Notes under the pieces: generated by a model
What the model saw: only the letters and a program-made list of their open reading frames with translations
Database searches by the model: none
What the model was told of the DNA's origin: nothing
NCBI GenBank assembly: GCA_900239685.1
Contig: OENT01000255.1
Coordinates: 86,497-150,496, forward strand
Length of the DNA: 64,000 nt
Origin: Rotaria macrura
Lineage: Eukaryota > Rotifera > Eurotatoria > Philodinida > Philodinidae
Reading direction: 5' to 3'
Shown: piece by piece, positions 1-12,700 of the stretch
Layout of the letters: each line of letters opens with the position of its first letter
Numbering within the stretch: position 1 is the stretch's first letter
Program-made: the position numbers and the translations under genes

Positions 1-558
1 ATATATATATATTACTTAAAAGCTAAAGTCTACATGTTACAATATGATGTCGTAAACTATTGATCAATATTGCTGTCTAGAAATTTAATATAAATGAATC
101 TCTATTGAACAGATGGAATTTTTAGGATTAGAATCGAATAGTTTCAATATTTTTATTCTCGTGTGAATTTTTTTTTAATACAAAAAGCCATAAATATAGT
201 TTATCTTATCATAGATTGAACCTTAAAAATACTTTTTTTCTGATTATTTTCTTAACCTAATGGTGTTAAAATTTTCTCACAACATGTTCTGTATGATAAA
301 ACTGACAAGTATTTGTCTATTATGTCGTAAAGATGTTAAAGTTTTATCTTTAAATTATTTTTTACAATCATAATTGATAGAATTTTTAAATAGATTGTAT
401 CCTTGGAAATAGAAAAGAAATTATTTAATGCAATATTAACCTTAATAATACTAGAGACTTGACATTAAATTTCCATGTTGAATGGAAGAAAAAAACTTCA
501 ATACGATATTTCCTGTATGCTATAACAAGAATGCATTGTCGTTTTGTTCTTATCTTAC
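1..558. other. No exon recognised; intron or flank of cyclin A
   Basis: AT-rich sequence beginning with a short AT run. The cyclin A gene on the minus strand has a good splice donor at its 558/559 edge, so this stretch should be intron. I looked on the minus strand for the second cyclin fold and saw no convincing exon, so it probably lies beyond the left edge. Confidence 0.5.
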
Positions 559-2215
559 CCTTGCTAAATCTTCAGTAATTTCATCAACTTGAGCTAATTT
601 AAGATAGTGCAATAAAAATGTATGCGTCGTTACAGTTGATACTTCAAAATGAAGAGTTTGTAATAAGAGATCTTCTATTTTCAATACTTGTTTTTTTGTA
701 TATGCATTATCGGTAACATAAGCAAATTCAGCAGCATTTGGTGGATATACTTCTTCACATTTACTAAAATATATAATGTTTTCATACAGTGATTTAATCT
801 GTGTCTTATTTTTTTTTCTTGTACAAAACATGAGAATACACATACGCAGCTAAATAAAGTGCTGTTGTACCAATTAATTGAAATTTCGATTTTGTCACTG
901 ACATACGTGATAGAAATCGATCAATAAAATTCACAGCTAAATGAAGTGTTTCAGAAAATAATTTATATTCATCTGCTACTTCTGATAGCCAATCAATTAA
1001 TATGGCTCTCATATCCCATGTTAACTCGGTTTGTTTACGCATGTAATTAGGCTTTGGTCGTGATGCATTCTATGAAAGAACAAGAGAGAAGACGTAATAG
1101 AGTTCATTGTTCTGAAAACTAAAGCTTCTTTTAATCATACTTCTCGTCTTCGAAGATGCGTTAATATTTCTGCTGCATATTCATCGACATTAATTAAAAC
1201 TTGTTCATTTTCATAAGCTTTACGTTTTTTTTCTTCACGTATAGCTTTTTGTTTTAAATCTAAATGATTTTCATCATTTAAATCATCGATTACTTCAATA
1301 GGTTCTATCGTATAATAAATAGATGGTATTTGTATTTTTTTTGGTTCATCTTTTATAGATGATGTTGATAGTAATCGGGATGCAATTATATTATTATTTG
1401 ATTTTCGTGGCGAACGATGTAAACGTTCATCGTGCAACGATTGTTGCGATTTATCTGTTGTTTCATTATGATCTGGTAAATGATGAAGAATTGTATTGTC
1501 CGAACTTGAATCAGATAAAATTGTTATTGTACCTAAACTAATTTGATTTTGATAAGAAACTGGACACGATGTATGATGATGTTTATCAATAGTATGATTT
1601 GATTTGGATTTGGGTATGATGACGAGATGGTTTGATATTGTTTTCGAATCATTACTTGAATTCAGCAAGGACTTATTTGCTGCATCCGTTGAATAGCGTT
1701 TATTTGGATTTGATGTGCTATCTACTTGATTTATTGTTGATAATGGATTTGAAATAGTGGAACGATTATTATTATTATTGTTAAGTGTGATTAACGACGA
1801 ATATGTTGATGTTGATGATGCAGTCTCATTAATTGATGTACGACGATTTGCTATTGATGTTGATGAACGTGATGATAATGATATTGGATAATTTTGTTGA
1901 CTCGAACGAGATGATGCTTGCTGCTGTGCTTGTGATCGATTATATGAAACAATACTACATGATGATGGTGCAGGATTATTTATTTCGGATTCTGGGCGGC
2001 GTCGTCGATAGCTGCTGGACGTTTGATGATCACGATTTGATGTTAGAACATGTACAGTACTTTTATAACGAGAATTTGTGCGTACTAATGACCCTTGGTA
2101 CGTTGTGTCCGAAGGAATATGAACTTTTGGTACGCGAGACTAGGATAGAAAAATATGATCTAGTTTTATTTTCCAGTTTAGATGTTGTTACCTGATGCAT
2201 TGTTGTAGCTGACAT
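559..2215 (-). CDS. CCNA: Cyclin A (G2/mitotic-specific), 3' end outside window
   Basis: Regulatory subunit that activates and targets CDK1/CDK2 in S and G2/M. Exons read on the minus strand: 2215-2192, 2139-1141, 1069-846, 763-559; introns are 52, 71 and 82 nt with GT-AG ends and matching phases (about 484 codons). The first ~330 residues are a low-complexity Ser/Asn/Arg-rich tail. The N-terminal cyclin box follows: [10 protein letters not shown], the hydrophobic-patch helix MRAILIDWL (MRAIL is the RxL-docking signature of cyclin A), [15 protein letters not shown], then across the 82-nt intron [10 protein letters not shown] and [14 protein letters not shown]. The pattern fits cyclin A better than B. 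The exon ends at DLAR with a GTAAGA donor, so the C-terminal cyclin fold is missing here and presumably lies further left. I saw no clear RxxL destruction box, but the tail is too variable to exclude one. Start chosen because ATG at 2215 precedes a clean CAG|GTAACA donor. Confidence 0.9.
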
Positions 2216-3761
2216 GATTGAATAATAATAACAAGAAAAAGAATTTTATTGTTTTTCTTATAATTATAAAAAAAAGTAAAAGGAGACGTGAAAAATCACA
2301 TTTTTTTCGCCTTTTTAGTGTCAATGCTTTCGATTCATCTATAAAGAAAAATATAACATCTACAGGGTAAGACGTAATAAGATGTCTGAATGTGTGTGTA
2401 ATTATTTCAAAGAAATGTTTGTTGACATTGTTTGAAATGAAAAAAAAAATTGTCTATTGGACAAATCAATTTTTCTTCAATCACACAATACAAAGAGATT
2501 GAATCGAGAAAAAAATTGAAATTGAATTTTCTTCTTTTGTATTGTGTGGTGCTCTTTCGAAAATTCGTTTGAGACGTCGAGTATTTATGTGTGTTTTTTG
2601 TGGTGATGTGACGCATCCATCAGCAGAAAAAAAAACATAGATTCGATTTTTAGTACATATTGGATTCGATGTTTCAACATAACTAGACTTGTACATGTTC
2701 GAATATGTTAATGTGCAGTGTGTAATTAGAAAAGTATTTAGATTTACAACCAAGCAAAAACAAATGAAAGATAAGAACACAAATCAGAACTAACTACTAG
2801 GAAAAAAAGCACGACATATGTTGACATCAGTATTTTTGTCTCATTCATCAGAAAAAAGAAAGTTACATAAGCTTAAGTGATAACGAACATGCGATTATCT
2901 TCTTTTACCTTGTTTCGTAAATTTGTTCAAGGGAACGAACGAAAGTATCAATTAAAATACTTGACTTGCATCAATCTATCAATCCCTCGCACTGGTATCG
3001 TATGAATAAACAACTTACAGTACTCACACGAAAAACTTAATTCATCGTTTCCTCTCTCTCTCTTTCTCGTTTCTCTTTCATTTTTTAACGTGCTAATGAA
3101 AAACTATCGGCGACATACATACCAACAGACAATTTTCGCCATGTTTTCATTAGCCATAACACTTGTAGTTGGCCTAGACAAACCTTTATGATGACAAGAA
3201 TAATTTCAAGACGAAAACAACTTCTGTTTCATTCTTATCTCCTATTTACAAGATAAATCTTTCAAATATAAAATATTTTTATGAGAAAAATCTTTAGCTA
3301 GATGACGCTATAATCATCGTTATTAACTTAGCGACAAGTTCAAAAAATATTCATTTCTTCCATTTTTCTATAAAATCAATTGATTTTTTGTTCTTAATTG
3401 ACATATGAAATAAAAAATGAATAAAACTATTTACAAAGGATTGACCGATGTAATAAAGATATTAAATGGTTATCAATAACCAATGAAAAGAGTAAGTCAA
3501 TTGAAGAGAGGAAGAAGAAGAATGAATGAATGACTAAAACGGTGCCTTGGCAGTTCTTCATCATCGTTCGATGTATCAAGCATATTCTTGCGTATCAAAA
3601 CCTTCTTCCTTTGCTTTTTTTCATGTTTATTTATTCTATATGTCTCTTGAAATAATAATCAATTCAGAGTGATATTTTTTTCTGTGTGTTATTTAATTCT
3701 AATCAACTTTTACTTCATATTTAGATGAATCAACATTATTTCACTGGTGATTAATATTCCT
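2216..3761. promoter_or_regulatory. Shared upstream region of divergent cyclin A and RhoGEF genes
   Basis: About 1.5 kb between the start codons of two divergently transcribed genes, so it should hold both promoters and 5' UTRs. It contains a pyrimidine-rich CT tract near 3050-3080 and otherwise plain AT-rich sequence. Small ORFs at 2407-2780 show no family resemblance and no splice logic. No specific promoter motif could be assigned. Confidence 0.5.
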
Positions 3762-6700
3762 ATGGAACAAGAACGGTAAGAAAAACTTTTCACTTGATGT
3801 TTTCTAAAATGAATACTAAGGTATTCTTATTTATGTAGTGTTTCATCATACATAACTGATCCTGATTTACCGTCTGGTTTGTTTATTTACTTTTTTTTTT
3901 ATGTTGTTGTTTTCGTTTTCAAAACAAAAACAAACCTGTTTGATAATATTCTTAGGTCTCGAACAAAAAAATGTTATTATTCAACGAGATCGTTTTGGAT
4001 ATGGTCTCACAGTATCTGGTGATAATCCTGTCTATGTATTAAGTGTACGTGAAGGTGGTGCTGCCCATCGAGCTGGAATAAATACAAATGATCAAATCAT
4101 AAAGGTAAAACGTTTATTTGAAAATTCTAAGTCTAGACTTCTTCGTTGTTGAGGTGCTTGTTTTTCTTTTCTTTTACAATTTCATATAGAAAGAAGAAAA
4201 GACAAGAAACAGATATTAAATTCGATAAAAAATGTCTCTAACTATTTGATAATAATCATTAATGTTTTCATAGTAATTTTCATGGGACGGTCTTAATTTT
4301 GCTGCCAATAGTTCAAGTGTTGTTTTATATCGTATTGTTACATGTTCAGGAGTATAACGTATTTCTGTTATAAATTTTTCATTACGTTGCTTTGGAAAAA
4401 TAAAAAGTGTAGTTGAGTAAAACTCTAGTATGAATCGATGATCATTATGCGAACTATCAATGAATTTCATAGAATTTGAAATATTTTGATTCAATTGTAT
4501 TGATTCACGTGAACGTAAATCTGTACGATCATTCGTATATGAATAAAATATACGTTCACATGAAACAGGTTGAGGAATAACTTCAACTGTTTCTTGAATA
4601 CGTGTATTATTTTTTTCAATAGAATATAATTCATTTAATGCATTGACTTGACATAGATCTTTGATAATAGTTATTTGATGACTTATTGAATTTTTTTGTG
4701 GAGGATTGAGTGGAATAGATGATTGAAGTTTACTTATAGTGGGATATATTATTGATGATGATGATAAAGCTTTATTCGTCGATTTTGAACTTGTTCGATG
4801 ATGTCCACTAGCCATCGTAGAGATGTAATCCATAGAAATTATGTTATTGAAGTGATAATATTCATTATCAATATATACAACTAATATTTGTTGTCTTAAT
4901 AATCACTGTAAAAATACAGAAAAAGAAAACAAAGTGAATGTTTCTAATTAATTTAAAATTTAATGTGTATCTATGAAATATGCATCATTACATTGATGTA
5001 TTGTAACTGATTTGTTCTGTATCGATATACAGGTAAACTAGAGAAACTTACGATGCACTATATAAATATCATTATTAACCCTATCGAAATCTAATTAGCA
5101 AACGATCAGCACAAGAATTTGTTTTGAATCTTATTATATCATTCCTTTCACATTCGTTGTCATTCGGAATTGTATAAAATAAACCTAAGTGGCTGATGTT
5201 TCGTTTTGTACTATACTCTAGTCTCTTTTCATTCAATAGATTCGTTTTTTTTTCGTCCGACCTACTGTTCTTCTACTGAGCAGCTTCCCACATATTTCTT
5301 CCTTTTTCTCTTGCCTATGTTCTCTTCTTCACTTTCAATAAACTATTATCGTATCTACTAGTACCAATACCGCCATTTTACGCTTCGCTTCAATTTTCCT
5401 TTTGTATCTATTATTGCATCATTCGTTAACTGACTTCAGTCTATCGTTGTGAACATCAGAAAAAAATTGAATCAAAAGAACACAATCTCAACTAGACTGA
5501 CTTAACCATGGTCATCATCATCATAAAAAAGATGTGCTGCCATTTCTATCTTTCTTTTTTTCTTTCGTTCTCACTTTTACTCTATTTGTAAAGTTCTGCT
5601 GCTTGAGAATGAAAAACATAAGAACAGGTAGATAACTGTCATCTAACACATAGACCACAAAAGATTGTAAAAATCTATCCGACCATACGCATTTGTTTGC
5701 ATCTCATTTGACTTGTTTGTTCGTTCCCTTTATTATCGGATTGTAAAAACTATCTATGTAGTATGCTGAGAAGTAACTCAAATAAATATTAGTCATTTCG
5801 ATAATATGTGAAAAGGAAAATGAAAATGTCATTCGTTAAGCTAGTTGAACACACGATGAAAAATCTATTCACAACCTTGAATATGTTAGAAGAAGAAAGC
5901 TTCACTATTTCATATGAAACTGATTTATTTTGTCTAGTAAATCGTTCTGTTTGAACACGAATCGATACAATAATACATCTGTTCCATGTGGAATGAATTG
6001 AACACCTGTTATCTATTTCTTATCTTTTTCTTTTTACATTACATCACATGATTCGATTGAAATTATTATTGATTGAATATTACTAAATAGATGAATATCT
6101 GAAAAAGAAAACGACGGGACACAAAATCCTTTGAACATATTTCGTTATTGAACTATTGAGATAAAATCAAGGGTACTTACAGAATCGTATTAAAATCAGT
6201 TTTGTGACTTTCAAGTGATATATTTATATTTATATATATATGTATATTCCATGATGAAGAGAAAAAGAATAAAAATTACAAAAGACGCATCTAGAAAAAG
6301 AGTCGAACAAAAATGACGTTCATGTGTTCGATACTGTTCGAGTCAGACATAAAAACATGTAGAAAGTTAAATGCGTGCATATTGAGCACGAGGCAATTCT
6401 TTTTTTTTTGTTGTGTTTAAAATTGTAATTTTCTTATCATAAACTGCACTTGAGAATTAAAACAAAGACTGTCTAGTAGACAAACAAAAGCATTGTTTTC
6501 TCTAGGTCATATAGCAAAATAAGTTCTAATGAAGAGAAAGAAAACTGTCGTTAACAACTTGATAATCGGTTTGATAAAAATCAATTAACCTTGAACATCA
6601 GAATCATCGTTTTATCTTTATTATATTTTTCTTTCAACTATTTCTTTTATCTTAAGTTCAAGTATTAAATTATCATCATTGAATTTCATCGATGAAGTTG

Positions 6701-9700
6701 CACTCGAAAATTTGATTGATAATTGATTTCGAAGTTTATATTGATATCGAATAAACAAAAAATTGAAAGATATTGCTTTTATTTATGTGCAAAAATGAAA
6801 CTATGATAAAGTGTTAGAGTGACGAGAAGAAAAATATTTTTCGACATTCTTTAAATTTAAATGATTCAATAACATGTTTAATAGACTCTCAAGTTAAGAA
6901 GACATTCTTCTTCTTTTCTTTATTAAAGAAAAAGAAAAAATAACAAAAGAAAATTTGAATTTATAATTTGATTAAATACATGTTCAAATCCATTTTTAAC
7001 ATTCATTATTGTATAACACAAAGACTAATTTAAATAAATATATATATCTATACTACATATACATATGTATGCATGTGTTTTTTCTATTTCAGGTCAATGG
7101 CACGCGTGTCACTCATTGTACACATATTGATGTTGTCAATCTAATTAAATGTAAGTTTGTCTAAAATTCATCTACATTGATAGATTCTCTTTTATTCTGC
7201 TGCTTCTTCTTCGTATGCATGAGAAAAGAAAAGTCATATGTATTTATCACTAACTACTTCATAGTATTCTGATTTGTAAGATATGATGTTGATAAGTACG
7301 ATACGGTCGTTTACTTGTCAAGGGTCTTCTGTTTCTCCTCCTCTCTTAACTTTGAACGCGAGAATAAGCATATAAACGTTAGTGGATGTGTAAATGTGTG
7401 AAAGATTATCATCAATCGTCAACGTTTGTTGCCGAGTCGATGATGTTCTCTTTTTTTTTCACTTCTTTGCCATTGATTGTCGTTGTTGGTGATGCAACAA
7501 ACTACTATCCTGGTCTTCACCTCCCTTGAAAATCATTTACTCAAGGTCCAATATGACAACACTAATGTTTAAATAAACAAAAGAAAAAATATGTAACTAT
7601 GCACGCTCGATTGAACGGAAAATTGCTCTGTACATATGCGTTTTTTGATAGCCGGTGGTCGATCAATGTTTCCGTAAGTAGTTTTGCAATGTGTCGACTG
7701 CACAGCATCATATACCGCCATATGGTTTGTTTATTTGTCTCATCGGCCCTGATTGATCAGACGTTGTCGTTGCCATCACCGTCAACCAGACAGCAGAAAT
7801 ATATAGACAACGACCAGCTTGATAATATATTCTTGCAAACATTCTGCCAATATTACTGCTGTTGCTATTTGTTTGTTGTCTCTTGGTAGTCGTCGACCTC
7901 GTTGTTTCTCTTGCATCTATTTCATATTATATTCTGTTACACTTCAAATAATCCATGTCAACAAGATTTCTATTATTGTTTACCGTTTCTATCAGTCGAA
8001 TTTGACATAATACTTTTTGACCGGTGGCATTTCTTTCATCAATTACGCCTCTCATCGTTCGGTTCTTATGTAAAGATTTATATATATATATATATATATA
8101 TGTATATACTCATTTATTATTGCCACTTTTCTTCGTTACATATTTATTTTTTTTATAGTGGAAAAACAAAAGAAAACTCATTCATATGTATATGCTATTA
8201 GAATTATTATGGAGCGATATTAGCCTTTGTGATGATTAGATCTATAACTACCTTAAAATGATCGATGAGATCTTGAAGAAAAAAAAAACTCTAAGACAGA
8301 ATGATAAAGAATAAAAGAAAGAAAACATGATAATATGTACTTAGATTCTAGAGAGCATCTAAGCAAAAGAAAAAACAGAAGTCAACGAAGATGAAAAAAA
8401 AGACATTCGTCTTGTGTATTGTTAATTAAGCTCGTCAGTTTTCTCAACAACTTCTTTTTATCTGGAGACTTGCGTAAAAACCAATATGCAATATTCAAGG
8501 AAAGCATGGAGACAAACAATCAAACTAAGAGAAGAACAAGTTCAAATCAATGTCATTTTTTGTGCTTATTAATGATTTCCATACTTTTTGCTTATGTCGC
8601 CATCATATCGGTTTTTGCTTTTCTTCATACTATAATCATTATAATCATCATCTTGCGTTTTTTTTTGTACTGAAACAAACCTTATCAGAAAAGAAGAGAG
8701 GAAAAAAAGAAAGACTGGTAAAACGTTCTAGTTTTCTGTACAAATATACATAATCATCAGTGCGCATAACTTAATCTGAGAGGCTCTTGTCGCTCTCTCT
8801 CTCTCTCCCTCTCACTACACACATACATGTATATATTCATGTATGCATATCGTCAAGAAAAAGATGGGCTAGTGCCATCTCTGCTTCTCTCCTGGATTTT
8901 CTTCTCTACATCTTCTTCTTCTTCTTCGTCTGTAGCACATCGTCGTCATATCGTCATTACAGACGATTTCTTTTGTTACGCGTTATACGTAGTACAAATC
9001 GTGCGGGGGTTATATACTCAGGCGCTGTTTTTGTGCATATTGAAGATTAACAAGCCATCATTCTCAAAAAAAAAATGTAACACATACAAATACTAGTAGG
9101 TGGTAACGTCTACTAGTTACCTTCGAGCATAATCATGGCATAATGTTGAACATCATTTATTTTTCCCTCTTTTTTTCTCTTTTCATTCTTTCGTTCTCTC
9201 TACGTATACATGTATACATATATGTATATATATATATATATATATGTATATGTTATACATAGTTCTTTTCTTCTTTTCTCATTCTCATACTCACCACTCG
9301 TCTCACTCATATATTTATTAAAGTACAATGTCGTGCTCATTTTCTTTCGTCGCTATATGTATATATAACGAGGCAATTGATTGAAAAAAATCATTTGATT
9401 TTTTTTCTGTTTGTTCAATCTACCTTCTCATTTTATACGATGCTTATGATGAATATTCATTAAGTCGTACGCGTAATACACGTAGAAACGTTCTTAGATT
9501 TCTTTTTTCTTTTCTTTTTTTTTTGACAATTTATATATGAGGTGATAATCTGTTAAAAGAATACGAACATGGCCACCGCCATATCGGTGAGAATACCAGC
9601 TGGTAAACTAGGTACAGTTCGTGTTGATCGAACTATCGATGTTTATCCAGCTTCAATAACAAACGATGACAATGATTTTAATACAACGTCTTCGACGCCA

Positions 9701-12700
9701 TGTATACCGACGATGGCATCACATCGTCAATTAACAAAAACAATGGTAACAGAAACTCCTATACCGTTAATCATCAATCATAATGAACAAGAACAACTCA
9801 ATGATGAAGAACATTGCTATGTACCTATTACGAAATGGATCGATAATACAAATGGTAACAATAATACTAATAAAAATACAAATAATAATCTCGATGATGA
9901 GCAAATGTCTGATATCGCAGTTATTTATTCATTAGTTCGACATACTTCCAATCGTCGAACATCATCACCAAAAATAATCGTTTCACCAACAATAACAAAC
10001 CATAGTAATACGTCTCGTTCACATATACCAAAAAATTATGCATTAGAGGCACCATTGACACCAGTCGTAACTCATACATCGAAACAAGCACAGATTAAAA
10101 CACTATCATCTACGCGTACAAGTGTTAATTCAATTCCACCACCAACATCAACTCAAGCATCATCACCATCCTCATCCTCATCTCATTTAAATACAAATCT
10201 AACACTACCGATACCACCATCAATACGTATACAAACATCAACATCGTTTACATCACATGATCGACCAACAGTACCAACTGTTGCTATAAAACCTCGACCA
10301 TATTCATTTCGAACTTCAACTTATTCATCACACGACATACAAACAAATAATAATACTACGAGTAATATTGAAACACCTCAATCGATTCGGTCACATCGTT
10401 CATTTCGAACAGCACCACGTAATGTTATTGAACGACAAATATCAAATTTAACAGGACGTGTATCACAGTTACATGGTTCTTTTCTTGCACGTCTATCAGA
10501 TTTTACATCGAGTACAAGTAATCGTCATCGTAATCGTTCATTAACATCATTAAATTCTCAAACAGTTAATACTAGTAATCTAAATGAAAGTGATTTACGT
10601 CTAACACAAAGCTCATCTAATACACGTCGTCAACGACGTACAGCTAAGCCACGACCGAAATCGGAAACTTACGATGATCATCATCGTGTCAATGCAGGTA
10701 AATAATCTTGCATCATCATCATCATTATCATCATCGAGAGGTATTGGTTATCAGTGTATGCGAGCCCGTCTCTCTTTCGTTTTCGTTTGCTTTTACATAC
10801 ACAATTAGTTAAGAATGTGATCATATTTCGAGTTCGATCACAGTTATATGAATAACCAATGATAATGGTGATGATTTGTTCTATGTGTACATGTGTATGT
10901 GTACGTGATAGACAGACAGATATATGTAAAGGCGAGAAAATGACATTTTAACATGAAAAGAAATCAATGAATAGAGTATTTGTTATAGGCAAAAACAAGA
11001 TATTATAAGATTATTATTTGACCGTGAAAAGAAAAGATGATAAAGAGAAATGACATAGACATGATTTACTTGAACAAGGTTATCTAGATGAATATGTTTG
11101 TCTACTACTTATAGACAAAGAAAATCGATGATTAATTATGTTAATAGAAAATTAATTCATAAAAAATATCCATAATTATTTTTTTTTCTCTTTATGCTTA
11201 TATCCTTTTCCCATTATTGTTTGTTGATATTTACGAAAGGAAAAAGAACCCTATCCAATCTCATATTACACATATATATCTACACAGTTCTAATCATATC
11301 TGAATAACAACGCTATTTTTTTTTCAGTTTCGACTTCATATTTTTCCTTAGATTTCTTTCATTGAATATGCGTGTGATTGTGACATTCAAAGTATGGCTT
11401 TTGGCATTCCGATGTTATCCTAACGGATCATATCATCGTCTGTATGTTTGATGGATAACGCTCGTTGAATGTCTTCCTAAAGAAATGATTTCTCTCTTGG
11501 TTTTTTTTCTCCTCACAGTTATACACTCATCAATCTCTGTCAATCGTATCATATCAAATAAGAGAAAGAAAAAAAAGAAATGCTTTCTTTAACGTACATA
11601 ATTATTAAGTTTTGCTTCTTTTTCTGTTTTATTTTTTTGAAATAATTACTATCAACAGAAAATGCTTTCGTCCTTGTCTACAGCATATTCTTTCAATTCA
11701 TCAAATATATTCTGTCGTTGTACATTATTATTATTTCTATTTTTATTATTTTTATTAATATTATTATTATTCTAACTCCTTGTGAGTTGTATAATGTATA
11801 AGCAAATGACGAGACTAATGACAATCAGGAGAGTTGTTTGTAGTAGGAAAAAAAAAAGATGAAAAAAAATAAAAGATAACAGATTGTATCCTATTATACA
11901 TGCACTCGATGCCATCGAGCAAGATAGATTATCGAGTGAATTTAGAAAAACAAAGAAACATGAAAATTATTTACTTTGTTCTTTAGCTGGTTCATATGCT
12001 CAATTAACTCTTCTTGGCCAAGCAAAAATAAATTCAACGTCGGCACAAAAGACGATTCCAGCTGATAATCAAAATGGTCGTGTATCATTTCGAACAAATA
12101 CACAAACAATTTCTGCACCCGAACGATCAAATAGTACAACAAGTACACATGCAACGCTATCAACTACAATCGATACAAAAAAAATCAAAGAAACTTGTGA
12201 ACGAATTTCTAAACAACTTGAAGTTTGTTTGATGGTTTTTTTCCTTTTTGAACTTTTTCGAAAGACTAAAATACATCTTTTGTTATTTCTTTTTCTCTTT
12301 TGAAGAAATCCAAAGCTGATCTTGATCGACAACGAGCTAAAGGTCCAACTCATAATCCGACAAAAGTAGCATTTATTGAAAATCAAATTCGGCAATATGA
12401 ACAACAATTAAATGAGATTAAACGTCGTCTAGATCATGTAGAAGTAATAATAATAATAAACACTAGATCTCATCCGATTTTTTCTACTCTCTAAGATTGT
12501 ACAGTGTTAATATCGATATTGAACTGAGTCATCGATCTAATCTGTATCGAGATCAGGATTACACCAGAATCTGTGCAATTCGAAGCAGAGATATCAACAT
12601 TCTCTGCAAGATTGAGAGGCTGACTCAATCAAAATATAGTCTATATATAGCAATGTATGTCAGTATGTTCCAGTGTCAGTGTACCCAAATGTAGTCAGTG

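Larger units (their letters stand above)
3956..7150 (+). other. PDZ domain exons of the RhoGEF
   Basis: Exon 3956-4104 encodes NVIIQRDRFGYGLTVSGDNP, followed by VYVLSVREGGAAHRAGI; GYGLTV is the carboxylate-binding loop (GLGF equivalent). It joins across a 3-kb intron to exon 7093-7150, VNGTRVTHCTHIDVVNLIK, which is strand 5 and helix 2. This is very close in pattern to the ARHGEF12 PDZ, which binds C-terminal peptides of plexin-B and IGF1R-type receptors. The last strand should start S-G after LIK. A 22-nt exon at 7652-7673 with good AG/GTAAGT borders supplies S-G-G in phase, but its continuation was not found. The first two exons (14 and 38 nt) give the N-terminus MEQERVSSYITDPDLPSG. Confidence 0.85.

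Noticed and set aside
8419-9096. Possible small membrane proteins
   Set aside because: Compositional ORFs in a T/CT-rich intron; mutually overlapping frames and no homology signal. A continuation of the PDZ domain was looked for here and not established.
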